In this document: in pieces, positions 48,442 to 62,510 of the stretch
Layout: each line of letters opens with the position of its first letter
Numbering within the stretch: the stretch's first letter is position 1
Assembly (NCBI GenBank): GCA_038380795.1
Contig: CM076261.1
Location: 11,352,556 to 11,416,555, forward strand
DNA from: Pyrocephalus nanus
Lineage: Eukaryota > Chordata > Aves > Passeriformes > Tyrannidae
Reading direction: 5' to 3'
Length of the DNA: 64,000 nt
The notes under the pieces: model-generated
What the model was told of the DNA's origin: nothing
What the model saw: the letters and a program-made list of their open reading frames with translations, nothing else
Database searches by the model: none
Position numbers and translations under genes: made by a program

Positions 48442-51400
48442 TCAGAACAGTGTGCACATTTTCAGTGTTCATCTTGAGTATCGATTCCAAGACCACACAC
48501 AAACAAGATGGAAATGCAAATGTGTAAATACTTTGAAGACCTATGCACGCGCTAAGTATGATTACTATGACTATTAGTGATCCTAAGTACTGTGTGATTT
48601 TTTTAGGGCAGAACTGAGACTAGTTTGACATATCAAAGGGAAGTTAGCCTAGATTTGAGGCTCTGCTTTAACTAAGTCAATTTCACACCTGCTCCCTTTG
48701 TCAGTCCATATGTTTGTCATCAATGAAAAATCCTCTCCACATGAGCATTTGCAGTGGGAATGATTATGACACATTTCATTATCTTCAGTAAATTGGATGG
48801 TTCAGTCCTTGAACTGCTGAATACCCCACACAGGTCTTGTCCGCATTGCAGACTTCACTCAGTTATAGTGTAATTGAGTTGAACTCATCACATAGAGCCT
48901 ATGCTTCTATCTCTGCTGCACAGAGGAATCTTTTCAACTGTAGCTCAGAGCATGAAGGGATTATTTTTCCCCAAATTTAAAAAAAAAGCTACCCATTTTG
49001 ATACCATTTAAACTCAGTGGAATTGAACAATTTGAGTAAGTAATCAATAAGAGCCCTTATTTTTTTGTGATTTCTTAAGTATTGGTTGAATTTCTAAAGC
49101 TACAAATTGATTTTTTTTAATCCAAAATATTCTCTTCACTGAATCAGTCCATTTGCATTGTACCTTGAAACAGTTATTGCCTCATTTGTTCCTATTCAAG
49201 AATGATAATTACACCTAACAACATTTTTACTCTATTATTGAAGCATTTTTCAGGTTAAAGCACATTGAGAGCTTCTGTGTAATGGAGCTAAAGGACGTTG
49301 AATCAGACTAAACAGCCTTTTCCTGCATTTCATTATTCCTTTTTTCTAGCAAAGGCTAGAATTCAGTATTTCAGAGTGGTTTAGAAAGTCAAAGATCTAC
49401 CTGGGGTTATAGTTCCTACAGCCTTAACAGAAATAATATCATGTGTGTCCTGGTATAATGAACATTAAATACATATTCTTATAAAGCATTAGAAATTATG
49501 TATGGAATAATAAATGAAATACCATTTTGACAAAAGCTGTTATGTGGTGTTAATTTTCCTCATAGGACTCTTTCTTTGATAAGTGAAAAAAATCAGCTAG
49601 ATGCAAGATTTAAAGTCAAGGTTTACATCTGTGTATTTCAAGACCCCAAAAAAACCCCATTTCTCACTATCTTTCAGAGGTGAGTTGGCAGTCTCTGGAG
49701 TGTGACCACAATACATAAGGTATGTGTCACCTTGTGACACTTGCTGGATTGATTCCTTCAAGTGAGGTAGTTTGAGGAATTCCTACTTTACAGTTCTCAG
49801 TGGGGTTTAGAGATGAGAGAGATTTCAAGCTGCCAGGTGCCAAGGGCAGAAGCAGAACTTTAAGTTTCAGTGAAGTTGTACACTGAAATAATACACTCAC
49901 AAATTTTGTGGATGCCTCCAGGTGGTTAAGTCCTCAGATAATTACAAAGGTATCTAGTTTTTATAGAAAAATAGAGTACAAAGAATATTCACCCATTTTT
50001 CAGCAGAAGCTGACAGCTAGCAATTATGAAATGGCTCAAAAATAAATTAGGAGGGTGGGCTTGTTTAGATTTTGATATTTGTTTTTGTTTTGTCTTCGGT
50101 CTTAATAATATGGAAGAGTTTCCAAGTAAAAAGGATCACAAGGAAACAGCTAATAATTTTCCACTTACAGAAAATGTTTTGTTTATATTTACATTAATCC
50201 CCCATCCTAAACACCTAGTCACACAAACACAAAAAGATATTCTTCTTATGTTGGTAGACTGTACAAGTGTCTCACACCACTTGTTTTTAATCAGAGGATC
50301 TTGAAACACAATTGAAGCATTAGGATTCAGAATGAGTCTTGGTCAAGATGGAGAGAGAGAAGAGATTGTAGATATTAATGAGGAAGCCTTCAACATTCGA
50401 AGGTCAACTTGTTTATTACAAGATCTGCAGCATCATGAGCAATATGTTGAATTAATTTTCTAGAAGATGAGTTTTTTCTAAGCATCAGTAAGTAAAGCAG
50501 GAGGAGTTGTCACATGTGAAGCCACATTGTCTTGCAGAAAAATAGGGTCTCTCTACCAAATCTTGATTTATAAGGCAAGTGAAACAGCAGTACTTCCATC
50601 ACCCTTATCACAGAAACAACAATTTCCCAGATAAATTCACTGAAACCATCAAAAAAAGAGAGTTGGTTGGGCTAGTTTGATGTATGAATGCAGATAGTTA
50701 AGATTCCTTTAATACTTATTAGTCCTTCCTCTGCTAGTGAGATTTACCAGAAAATCATATCTTTAGATAAAGATTCAAGGCAAAGAGAAGCAATGCATGA
50801 TTTGTGATGATATATATGACTTACCTTGTAAAGAAATAAATTTGTTCACAATATAATGTCTCCAATGACATTTCCAGTGAACAAAGTTCCCAACATCTTA
50901 CTGACTTCGTTTTAAAGAATGTTATGTAAAAGGGTATTAACATTTTAGTTAGTAGACATAGTCTTTTCTTTACAGCTTTGAATTTGCTTCTTGAAAAAGA
51001 TTAAAAATTTGTCATTTCTAGGAAAGACATAAAATTTAATTAACATAACCAAAAAAAACCCCACAATGAAAATATAACTAGGGAAGGCTAAAAGAAAATT
51101 ATCTCATTTGAGTTGAAATTATGGTATGGAATGAGTGGAGGGGGAATGTGAGTTCTATATGTGAACTACTCCCATGTGAAAGCCATCAGTCTTAGTCTCC
51201 ATTATATAAATGCAGCACAAGTGGTGCACAGGAGGCAAAGAGAGGAGGATTAACTTTTTTAAAAATGTATTTCCAGAGTTGCTATGGAATAAAATACACT
51301 TAAGAACTCTTCAGGTGCACATACTTAATTCTTAATGGCTGTAATTTATTCACATCCTATAAGAATATGTCTCTTTTTGAAAGCTAAAATATTTTTTAGA

Positions 51401-54400
51401 AGGGTTAGGATTTTAATTCTAGAAATCTATTGCAGATTTGCTTCCTAAAATTATATCTGATTGTATTTAAAGCTTACTAGTTAACACTGTAAAGTCGTTA
51501 AATTATTTTTAATTTATTTGCCAATTTTCATAGTAAAATTAATCATGATGAACTAACTTGGCAATAATGGGGTTGCCATAAGTGCTTATAAAGGATTTGC
51601 AGTGTAAAATTAGCAGTAAGGGCTAGATGTTTTAATTTTCTGTTTTCTTTCTATAGATGTCGGATGTAAGAGTGCAGTAATTGAAGAGAAGAACAAGCTT
51701 TATGCTCTTTTTGAAAGCAGTTATTTTTTTGACATTTAGCTAGAAATGATTATTTTGGATATTAGAAAAAGAGCAAGTTTTTTCACAAGTGGAACTAGTA
51801 AGGAAACATTTTGAGAGGAAAAGATTTTCCTTTTGGCTTAAGGATAAAACCAGAGCACAGAATAAAAATAGTGTCAAAAAGCATCTTTTAGCCCCAAGTA
51901 ACAATCACTTTCCACTAACACCATTATTAAAGACTGAAGTGGCATCTAGACTCACTCTATCCTGTTAATGAAAGTAAGTTACTTTTGCAGTTAACCTTTT
52001 GAAAGAAATTCAATTTAAAAAGTAGCTATAATGTAACTGGAACAACAAATAGAGAATATCTGCGCACAAGAAATACTTCAGAGGCTTTTTTCTTTCATGC
52101 GAACTCTATCTAATATTATATTTCTGTCATGGTGCAGGAATTTGTTGTAGATAATTATTTAATAGGCTTAAAATGAGAAAAAAAAGAACTGAAATATTTA
52201 CTGAAGCTGTTTTATTGTGAGACTTAATAAAGCATCATCTAGGCAAACAGTGCTGTCAGTGACATGATATCAGTTTATAGCATGGTATCATGATACTGCT
52301 TTCATAGTGTCTCTGAATATTGAAAGAATATTTTGTGTTCCATTTCTGGAGTTTCTCTTTGTGTTTTTGTTTAATTAACTCAGGGTATCATAGAAGTAGT
52401 CATCTTTCATAAATTTGCTCTCCTCCAGAAATAGCATGATCTGCAATGACAAATCAAATATAAAAATCCAAAGGCATTAATGAAGTTGGTATGTTAGTAT
52501 CTGATCAAACGAGAAGCTGAGTTCACATTTATTTTTTTCTCTCAGTGCTCATTTATTCATTTATTTCAATGAGTATTTGCTGTTTTCTAATCCATTGCTT
52601 TATATAGCAACAGTGATCAAGACAGTGATGTCCCTCAGATTGTTCACTTTTCATGCAACAACTGTCCTAAGAGGGCATTTCTTCAGTGCATCTTCTTGCA
52701 GGCATCTTAGGTGAAATTCACTTCACCGGAGAGGAAGCAATGAATCAATATTTGCTGCAACTTTTGGGATTTCAGAAACCTTTGTACTAATAGTCTTCCT
52801 GTACTTTTGTCCACATTAAAATCCGATTAAATAGTTTGTTTAAAAAAATGCTTAGTGTTTTTTTTTTTATGATTTTCTAGTTTTCAGGTTCAAAATAATA
52901 CATAAAATGTAATATTTTTAAAATCTATTCATTTTGTTCAACCTATCATTTTATCCACAGAAACCCTTAGATGTTGACTGTGAATGTTCTTCTTCAAATA
53001 AATACTCTTAATTTATTTTCTTAATGTAAATGGATTTTTCAGAGGTTCTCTGAAGACTTCCCCTGTGAGTTACCTGTTTTCTTTAGAGGCTTCAAACTTT
53101 TCTTTGGATGCTTCTTTTCCTTTTTATTGTGCTCTTTTTCTGGTGATGTTCCATTATTTAATGGTCCAAGACCAAAGACACTGCACAGGCCACATGTTGT
53201 TTGTTTAGATCAAAATACCAATTTCATCCTCTGAGAACTGTTCAGCATATCTATCCAAATGCAGTTGTAGCTGATGTCATGCAGGGACTAAGGTCGTAGC
53301 GGATAAACTCCTCTACATACCTATGACTTCCAAATCTGCATGACATTTCATTATTTATGGTATATTATACTATTTTTAATAACTATTTGGATTACTGTTC
53401 TGCTTTGGAGAAAACTGATGTATGTGGAGCTCTATAATCAAGAAAAAATTTCATTAATATGCATAGTCAAAATTATTTTTATTTTTTTTCTGAGTCTATC
53501 TAAATTTTCCAGAAACAGCTTTTCATGGAGTTTTTACATAATAATGTAGATGCTAATTTTTTAAGGATTTTAATGACAAGAGGTGGAATATGACTAAATA
53601 TAGGGTGCTGTAAGTGTGTTTCTTTATATCAAGACAGTGTTTGGTAGACATAACCAAGATGCTCCTAAAGATGCAGTCCAAGCTTGCTTACTGTGCTTTC
53701 ATTAACAAAAACAATTGTTAAAATTTATTTATTGAAAAGCAGAGAAAATTTTTCCAACCATAAAAGGCTATTTTATTGGGCTTTCTACAAAATTAAACAT
53801 TGTCTCATTAAATTATATATATATATAATATTACGTGACTACTTTGACATTTTGTGTTTGTCTTCTGTTAATGACAGTAGGAACCATGCTAAAATAAGCA
53901 ATCAAAAGAAAGCTTAAAGTAAAAAAAAAAAAGATTCAGTCTTCAGTGTTCTTCAATATCATGTTATTTCATTGATACCAATGAGTTGGTTGAGCCCTAA
54001 CTTTTTTGTGGTCAACTCTGATATCTTTGCAAAGTAGTGCACAGAGTTATTTAAACATAGTCTTAAGTGTCAGAACAGCCTGTTCATTTTATTGTCAGCA
54101 TACTTTATTGTTTACAATTCCATAACTTGTAGAGGCTTTTGCTCTGATTTCATGTAATGCTTGGCATTATTCTAGAATAAGAAACGGTTCTGAATCTGAA
54201 GAGCTTCTCAATATAAAGAAAGAATAGCAGGAAGGGAAAACAAACTTTCCTTTTTTTAGGTAGTGCATCAGCTTGGGAAGAATAAACTAATGTATCTGTT
54301 ATCTACGAAAATTCCTTTAATAAAACTGGGATCTGACTGCAATTCTCTTTGGGATCAGTTGTAACATTCTAGTTATAGTATCTCCCTAAGTATTTATTTC

Positions 54401-54544
54401 TGAAAGGCAGATGAAAGGAATAGATGAAAGATGTTAAAACATATATATATATGTATGTATGTATTCTAAAATGAATACATATATTTGTACGGCCCTTCAG
54501 GACCACTCTCTATCCTCTTTGAACTGTTGTAGAGGGATTTCCCT
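48442..54544. other. Unique AT-rich sequence, 6.1 kb, nothing recognised
   Basis: No gene or dispersed repeat was recognised. TA-rich simple repeats lie near 53813-53828 and 54441-54452, the latter followed by (GTAT)n. A 28-codon frame after a splice-acceptor-like site at about 51655 is discussed under rejected items. Confidence 0.5.
54441..54464. repeat. (TA)n/(GTAT)n compound microsatellite
   Basis: An atatatatatat run passes directly into gtatgtatgtat. Confidence 0.85.
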
Positions 54545-54975
54545 TTCCCAACACCCAGGATAAGAAAGGTATTAGCAAACTGGAGTAATTTCAGCAGGGG
54601 GCACACAGGACACTCAGAGATAAGCACTTACAACTGTGAGAAAGGGCTGAAAGATCAGAACTGGCTCATCATGGAGAGGAGACAGCTTTGGGGGAACATA
54701 ACTGCACCCCCCACAGTGCATTAGCTTGTTGGAAAGAAAAAGACAGGCTCCTCACACCTGTTCTTGTCAGGGTAACAAGAGTCAATGGACATAAATTGTG
54801 ATAAGAAAAGTTTTTCCCCATGAAGACAGTCAGGCAGAGAACTTGACTACCCAGAGAGGCTGTATCCTGTCTGTCTTTTGAGGTTTTAAAACCTGACTGG
54901 ACAAAGCTTGGAGCAACCTGACCTGACCTCATAGATGGCTGTGCTCTGAGCAAGCAGGTGGGCTGGTTGTCTCTT
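54545..54975 (+). mobile_element. CR1 LINE 3' fragment, decayed
   Basis: Plus-strand CR1: gcaaactggagtaatttcag, gagaggagacagctttgggg, aagaaaagtttttccccatg, acccagagaggctgtatcct and gactggacaaagcttggagc in CR1 order. The terminal tail is eroded. It is a third subfamily, distinct from those at 1577 and 57466. Confidence 0.9.
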
Positions 54976-55151
54976 CAACATGAAGCAGACTCTACTCCTA
55001 TAACTACAATAAAACATAGGCACAGGCTTATTGTAGTCTGTTAGCTTATACAGCTTTTCCCACTGATAAATTCAGGATACTCCACTTCTGGAGTATTTTA
55101 CCATACTGTAAGATTCTGGTCTTTAAAGAAAGCATCTGATTTCCAAGCAGT

Positions 55152-55661
55152 TGTGGTGGGTTGACTTTGGCTCGGTGTCAGGTGTCTACCGAGCTGCCCT
55201 CCTCAGCAGGATAGGGGGAGAAAATAACACGGAAAAAAAACCCTGTAGATCAAGGCAATTTAATAAAGAAAAAATTGGGGTCATGCAAGGGAAAAACAAG
55301 AGGGCTTCAGTAGGCACAGTGATTGCTCCAGAAGACAACATCATAAATAATGCATGCCTTCCCTTCTTCCTCCTTTGTCTTAGTGTTTATATCTGAGCAG
55401 ACACTGTATTGTATGGAATTACGCTTTGGTCATTTGGGGTCAGCTGCCCTGGCTATGTTACCTCCCAAGTTCTTATACACACCCAATTTACTGGCGAGTG
55501 CGGGGAATGTTGGAGAGATAGCCCTGATCCTGTGCCAGTGCTGCTCAGCAGTAGCCAAAACAATGATGTGTTGTCAACACCTCTCCAGCTACCTATGCAA
55601 AGCACAGCGCTGTGAGGGCTGCTGTGTGGAAAAATAACTCCATCACAGCCGACCCAATACA
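55152..55661 (-). mobile_element. Mosaic ERVL-type solo LTR with perfect 5-bp target duplication
   Basis: The 510-bp element starts tgtggtgggttgactttgg and ends agccgacccaataca on plus. gcagt flanks both sides (55147-55151 and 55662-55666). On the minus strand the TATA signal (55391-55386, tataaa) and an attaaa poly(A)-like signal near 55257 lie in the expected order. Its left, U5-side end resembles the closing part of the LTR at 34904-35685. Its middle (tatggaattacgctttggtc, ggtcagctgccctggctatg) resembles U3 of the 5753/43868 family, so the LTR appears to be a recombinant. No viral genes adjoin it. Confidence 0.92.
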
Positions 55662-55666
55662 GCAGT

Positions 55667-57465
55667 ATTCTCTTGAAACCATTAGAAAAATGTATTTCAG
55701 TTCTCTTTTTGGGCACTAAGAATGAAGGATAGCTTTTATTTAGTTTTAGCACTCTGAGCTCCATGCAGTTCTTATCACAGCCTTAAAAAAATAAATAATG
55801 GAAAAGAGCTTTATCTGCAAGCTAATTTATTGTTTATGGAATTCTGGTAGCAGTTGTTAGTCTGCCTTTACTCAGCTTAATAGAGAAGAGTCAATGCATT
55901 TAAAATTAAACAGGGAAAAAAGGTGCTGGGGGGTTCATGGAAAATAAGAGAAAAGAAAATAAATTAGTCTTGTTTTGTCACAGACTTCTACAGTGATTTC
56001 ACTCAGTGAAAAGCAGTTGCTGAAAAACATTATCAAAGAAGATCTACAAAATTAGGCATTGTCTATTTAATTCATATGTATAATAAATTGTGGCATTTCT
56101 TTTAGCACTTTCCAATTGTCTCCTGCCATTACACAGAAATCCTGTTCAAATGGATTACCAAAGGCAACGCTGAGGTCAAGGAAACAAATTCTGCAGACTC
56201 CTCTTGAGCAGCCCATTGATTTTCTCATTGCAGTTAAATTTCTCATTTATATTTTTAATTCATTGTGGTTAAAAAAAAAAATACCTGAATAGAAAGGGAA
56301 AGAGTTTAGTAAATCAATGCAGAAGCTTTTATTCCTTATAGCTATCTCTGAATTGCAGATTTATTCCTTTTGGACTAGATTGTCTCAAATACCTTTTATT
56401 CTTACAGCAATAAATCTGATCCTCAAAATAAAAATCATACAACATACCCTAGTTTTAAAACCATTCAATCCCATAAAAACTAAATTTTCTTTTTTTTTCT
56501 TTGGATCATATGATTTAAATTAATGGTGTGTTATTTCCTTTTTAAATAATTCTTGGATTTGGGAGATTTTTTTCTCTCTTTTAAAATATGAAAAAGTAGA
56601 GAATATATAAAGCTACAACACATTTGTGACAAAGTACTCATTCTAACAAGGAATTAGAAAAAAAATTAATTTTTTTTTTATTTTTTAGGAAATATTTTTT
56701 AGTATTTTTTGTACCATATGCCAGCTGATAGCATGAAATTACTCTGTGTTTATAAAATTAAGATGCCTAGTACCTCTCTATAAAGAGATTCTGCATCTGC
56801 CCAGGACATGGAACTCTTTTAATAAAAACTGAATATCTGGTGTCTTCTTGAAATGTCTCATTGCATTAATCTATTTCTGCTTCCTCACTCCATGAGGATT
56901 GTCATTTTCTGTTTAGTGTTATTATTTTTTATTTTGTACTTTTTTTTTACTCAGACTAGCAGAGAGGTGAAATGATAATACACATGCTGAAGTGAGCCTG
57001 AAAAAAACAGACTTTAACTACAGCTACATATTTATCTATCTGTACTTCTGTTTTTCGATATCTCTGTCTATCTCCATTCTCTAATCCATAATATGGTTGT
57101 AAGGCAACATCTTATACTCTGTCAAAATATAATGCCAATTCTTGATGATGATATTATTCCAAAAGAAAGAGGAAGTCTGGAAATGGCTGTGCAGATCTCT
57201 TAGTTTATTTTCTCAGTAATTATATTCTGCTTCTCACTATTTAGTTCAGCAGCATGATTTTGACCATCATTTCACATCTGACCTGCACAGTAAAGGTTTT
57301 TGGGAACAAAAAACCACAAGTACTCAGTTTCAGTGGAATCACTACTTATACAGAATGCATGATAAAGACAGATATTCTGTTTAAATTATGAAAGTTTAAG
57401 TATCAATGAACATGTTTTTTCAAGTTGTTCAATTTACTTTTATATCTTTTCAAAATAAATCTGTA
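55667..57465. other. Unique AT-rich sequence, nothing recognised
   Basis: No gene or repeat was recognised. T and A runs are common. Confidence 0.6.
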
Positions 57466-59380
57466 AGCACAGAATTACAAAATATGCTGAGTTGGATGGG
57501 ACCCATGAGGATCATCGAGTCCAACTCCTTTTTTTATACAGAACCACCCCCAAGAGTCCCACCATATACACTTGAGAACGTTGTCCAAACACTTCCTGAA
57601 CTCTATCAAGCTTGGTGTTGTGACCACTTCCTTGAGGAGCCTGTTTCAGTATCCAACCACATTCTAGGTGAAGAACCTTTTTCTAATATCCCACCTAAAC
57701 CTCCCCTGACTCAACTTCAGGTTATTCCCTCAGGTCCTGTCACTGGTCACCACAGAGAAAAGATTAGTGTCTGCCTCTCCTCTTCCCCTCACGGGAAAGC
57801 TGTATGCTGCAATGAGGTCTCCCCTCAGTCTCCTCTTCTTCAGGCTGAACAGACCAAGTACCCTCATCTACTCCTTGTATGGCTTCTGCTCAACACTCTT
57901 CACCATTTTCATTGCCCTCCTTTGGATGCTTTCAGACAGCTTTCTATCCCTCTTATATTGTGGTTCCCAAAACTACACACAATATTCAAGGCAAGGCCAC
58001 ACCAGTGCAGAGGAAAGCAAGACAACCACCTCTCTCAACCAGCTGGAGATGACCGATGACCCCCTGGACATGTTTGGCCCTCCTGGCTGCCAGGGCACTG
58101 CTGACTCATACTCAAGCTGTCATCAACAAGGATCCTTGGGTCCCTTTCCTTTGCACTGCTTTCCAGCATCTCATTTCACAGTCTGTATGTACTCAAGAGT
58201 TGCCCCATCCCAGGTACAGAATCCGACACTTCCCCTTGTTGAGCTTCATATGGTTGGTGGTTGCCCAGTCCTCTAAATTGTCGAGGTTTCTCTGCAGTGC
58301 ATCCCTGCCTTCAAGAGAGTTAACAGCTCCTCACAGTTTTGTGTTTGCAAACTTGTTGAGTATCCCTTCCAGTCTGGCATCCAAGTCATTTATGAAGATG
58401 TTGAAGAGCACAGGGCCCAAGATGAACCCCTGTGGAGCCCCACTACTGACAGGTCACCAGTCTGATATTACCTGATTCATTATTACCCTCTGTGCTCAAC
58501 CAATTGCTCAGCCACCCCATGATGTGTTTATCCAGCTGAGTGCTGGACAGTTTGCCTGGATCTTGTGAGAGACAGTATTGAAATCTTTACTGAAATCCAA
58601 AAAGATAACATCAGCTGGCTTCCCTTGACCAACTAAGTGGATCACCTTGTTATAAAAGGAAATCAGGTTCGATAAGCATGACTTTCCTCTCATGATGCCA
58701 TGCTGGCTGTGACCAATGACTGGTCACAGTATTTCAGATGTTTTTCAATGCCTTCTAGAATAATCTTCTCCATAACTTTACCAGGCACCGAAGTGAGACT
58801 GACAGAGCTGTAGTTTCCAGTGTCCTCCCTCTTACCCTTTTTGAAAAATCAGGACAAGGTTTTTCAGCTTCCAGTTAAGTGGGACCTCTCCAGATCGACA
58901 AGACTGCTTAAAATCATGGAGAGAGATTTTGTGATGACATCAGCCAGCTCTTTGAGGATTCTAAGATGAATCCCATCAAGTCCCATAGATTTGTAGGTAT
59001 CCAGCTGGAGCAGCTGGTCTCGCACAATGGCAGGGTTAACTGGGAGTTGATCATTCTCACATTCATGGTTCTCCACTTCAGAGCACTGGAACCCCTTTGG
59101 TCCACCATCTGTGTTGATGACTGAGGCAAAGAAAGCTTTAAACACCTCTGCCTGTAACAGGCCAATGATGTTTCCATACTGTCTATTGCACTGATGGACC
59201 CCAGCACCTGCAAAACCATTTTCCTGAGGGAAATTACTTACTACTTCCCTGAGTGACCTGAATTCTGCTCTTCTCATGTCCAGAGTTGAGATTCTACTGC
59301 CACTTTTCCTTCTGTTGACAGAGATTTTAAACTCATAGTCATTTCATGGTCACTGTGGTCAAGGTGGCTGCCAATCTCAA
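57466..59380 (-). mobile_element. CR1 LINE, longest copy, about 1.9 kb
   Basis: The minus-strand 3' end is at 57466 (cacagaattacaaaatatgc, gttggatgggacccatgagg). It is followed by the full CR1 3' region, then reverse transcriptase (about 58205-59160), then the endonuclease end (about 59160-59380), where it is 5'-truncated. Of all copies here it keeps the most ORF2, but stops and frameshifts are spread throughout. Frames of 217, 169 and 139 codons on the opposite strand (57406-58475) are antisense shadows. Confidence 0.96.
58500..59380 (-). pseudogene. CR1 ORF2 remnant: endonuclease end, linker and reverse transcriptase
   Basis: In coding order on minus: HLDHSDHEM (endonuclease SDH block, about 59390-59340), MRRAEFRSLREVVS (linker, from 59277), VFKAFFASVINT, YKSMGLDGIHLRILKELADV and TKSLSMILSSL (reverse transcriptase fingers, to 58864). 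In a shifted frame come RGKSCLSNLISFYNKV and DVIFLDFSKDFNTVSHK (palm, 58693-58508). At least two frame changes and stops between these blocks show it is dead. The palm aspartate in LDFSK is retained, whereas the FADD block lies in decayed sequence. Confidence 0.92.
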
Positions 59381-62275
59381 GAGAGTATATTTTGACATCT
59401 ATCAAAAGATAACTATTTATTGGAGCTACTATTATACAATCCCCTCTTAGTATATCACACGATAATGTACCTTGTACCAATAGTATCACACCCACTTTCC
59501 TGGCACTTTTAGAGTTGTTTGTTGTTCTACCTGATCCCTCCCAGAACCGTTGTCAGTAAAGGTCTCATCCTTGCATGATGGAGCCTTGTACATGCTGCAC
59601 CTGCAGCCTCGTATGAAGACTGGCTTTGCTAACTTTTAGAGAGAGTATGCTGAATTTTTTGTTTTGCAAATGAGACAAAGGATCTACTGGCACATACATT
59701 ATCCAGAAAAAGGACAATATAGGAGATATATAACCAAAAAGCTTCACAAAAGCAGGGTTTGGGATTTTTAGGATCCAAGTTGACCATGTGCACTAAGATT
59801 TTGCAGAACACAAATGTGCTCAAACTCATTCCCTTTTTCAACAACTTCCTCTATCACATTTCACTTTTGACAGAATAGAGAAAAAATTCTATAAGGGTAC
59901 TATCTATTCTCACATTTTCCATGGGATATTTCACTTTATCCTATCTGTACCATCTTTAAATAGTCATAAAGCACTCATGACTATCTAGTAATACTTGTGT
60001 GTCCATTTTACTGCAACATTAAATATTTTCTGAAATTAGAATGGATCTGAGTATAGCTGGAACCATGATTATCATTCAGTTTAGTTCAGTTTATAAATCA
60101 TTAAGAAAAATAAACAAAACCATAATGCAATATTAATTTATGTTAAAATCAAAGATTTACAAGTATTGATACAAAACTGTTGCTTAGATGACATTTTAAT
60201 AGCAGACTGTTCTAATAAATAATTAACTTTTCAATTTTCAGCTACAGGGAGTTTTTTCCCTTCACATTATTACAGAAAATTAAAAAAATTTTTAAATTAA
60301 ATTCTTTAAAACTTTATATTTTACTTACACTTTTTCTGTCAAAATTTGCATGGCATTCCAACTTGCTTGTATGGATTATGTATTAAGACTGGGTTCAAGT
60401 TCTGTTCTAAGGTTGCTGGCAGCTTTTCAAGAATATTAGATTCTCCTTAATAGTTTGGGTTGTCAGTGGGTAGGAAATCTCAGTTACACAAAGGACAACA
60501 ATTTTTAGGGTATTATCTTCTAAGACCTCTCAGACCTTTCAGGCTTATTTGGGTAAAACCAGCTACCTTTGTTATCTTCGTGCATACAGTTTTAATAGGT
60601 ATTCTTAAACTTTTAGCAAATTATATAGCAAAACACTTAGCAGTTATAATGTAGAACTCAACCAATCCTAAAAGACAATTTTCTGTATGTGCAGATCCCC
60701 AAGAATGTATACCCCAGATTTCACCTTTTCTCTGCTTAGTTCTTCCAGCATTCTGAGACAAGATGCATGACAAGAACTAAAACAAGTCAGCGTAACCTCT
60801 GATTGAGAAAAAGAATACAAAAATTTAAAGTGTCAGTGATTCTGTCATTTAGTTGTAATCTTAATAGAGGAAGTAACATGTTTAGCACATCCATTTGTCC
60901 CAACATCTTCACAAACAAAACTCTTCATAAATAGAAAGGCAATATTTCTATTAATATTCCCAATTAATGTAAACAGTATGATTATAACAGATTTTTCAAC
61001 AAGAATTTGATGTGGAACTTGATGTGTTATATCTCATATATCATTATATTGTGAAGGGGAGCTTTAAGTGCTAAACTCTTCTCTAATGATAAAGATAAAT
61101 TCTGCAATGCAAAAAACAATGAGTTAATGATCTCTGATTCCAGAAAGCAGGGTTTGCCTCTCTAAGTGTCTGAGTACTTGTCCAAAGGTAGTAATACTCT
61201 GTCCCTGTTTCCTGTCTGCCTTTCTTAAATCCCAGCCAAAAGTGACCATTCCTACTGGTCACAAAGGTAGAGTCTTCTGGGCAGGCCTTGTGGGTATTCC
61301 CAAACAAGAAGGTCAAATTGTCCTATTGTTTCAGCCTGTTTCTACTGGCCAATGGTGGTTTCCGTCACTGCTCTGAGTGTCTTGGCTTGTTGAGATTGAT
61401 GAGTCAGAAATTCAGACCACCACATTGCCTTAGAAGGGCACAATCCCTTGTGGCTTCTGACGATTTTCACCATTAGTATTTGGAGTCTCTATGTGCTGAA
61501 ATACTTTGTTAGATTTTGAAGGCCATCCTGTCAGAAAGTGCTTCTGATTTCACAATTTCTGTACTTCATTTCAAGGCTTTTCTCTTGTGCCTAAACTAAC
61601 TTGCTATCATAGAGCTCTGGAAAATGTGGTTTTTTGGTGTCTCCTAAAAGCATCTGTGATCACAAGAGAAAGGATGTCGTAAGAAATTATTAACATTGTT
61701 CTAGTCTCATTCCTTGTTAATGCCTTGTGAGAACAGATTTATTTTTTGCTAGCTTCTGCCCTCATTAGACTTTGCCAGTTGGGAATAAGAACAGGGAAAC
61801 AAGTATATTTTAGCCTTTAAGTTACATGAAAAAGGTTACAGCAAAGCAGTTTCATACTGTATGTCAAACAGCGAAGATAAATGTATACCAAGATTCTTAG
61901 AAATCATGTACACCGTGTTTAAATCATTATGGGTCCCATTTTCAGATGCTGACCTTTTCTAGCAAGAAAACATAACTCAGTACATCTGAGACATGCAAAA
62001 GTCCAAATGGAAAATAAAAAGACAAAAATAAAATATTAAAAGAAAGAGTGGGTGTGTGAGAGATGTGGACTCAAGAAGATACATGTAACTGCAAAAATAC
62101 TTGTTTACAATTTCTGACATTTTTAACTGCATAATTTGCCCTACAATTATGACAGCAAAACAGGACTCCATTTTTTTAATTAGAGATGCCAAGAACTAGT
62201 GACATACTAAAATTATGAAATAAATAATAAACAAAGAAATGTTAGTCCAGTATGGCAATTATTAAAGAAAAAAAA
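59381..62275. other. Unique AT-rich sequence, nothing recognised
   Basis: No gene or dispersed repeat was recognised. Minus-strand frames at 59747-59565 and 59844-59629 and a plus frame at 60460-60654 lack motifs. Confidence 0.5.
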
Positions 62276-62510
62276 GACCTTTGGAGTTTATCTGATCCAA
62301 CCTCCCTGCACAAATAGACATCTTGGGTTGATTACCTTGGACCATGTTCAACGGCCTTTGAATGTTTCCAAGGAAGGACACTCCACAAATTATTTGGGCA
62401 ATCTCTGTCAGTATTTAGTCACTGTCACAGTAAAAATGTTTCCTGATGTTCAGGGGGAACCTTCTGTGTTTTAGTTTGTGTCCATTGACTATGGTCCTGT
62501 CCCTGAAATC
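62276..62510 (-). mobile_element. CR1 LINE 3' fragment, decayed
   Basis: A minus-strand copy of the subfamily seen at 18571: ggaccatgttcaacggcctt, gaatgtttccaaggaaggac, cactgtcacagtaaaaatgt and tgttttagtttgtgtccatt in CR1 order. The 3' tail is eroded and the copy is diverged. Confidence 0.85.

Noticed and set aside
51640..51742. Possible terminal exon: a pyrimidine tract and tatag followed by an open stretch of about 28 codons to a TAG
   Set aside because: The translated stretch resembles no protein I know, and a 28-codon open stretch after an acceptor-like site is common by chance.
57406..58475. Overlapping plus-strand frames of 217, 169 and 139 codons
   Set aside because: They lie antisense to a clear CR1 3' region and share its repeat sequence; none has an independent motif.
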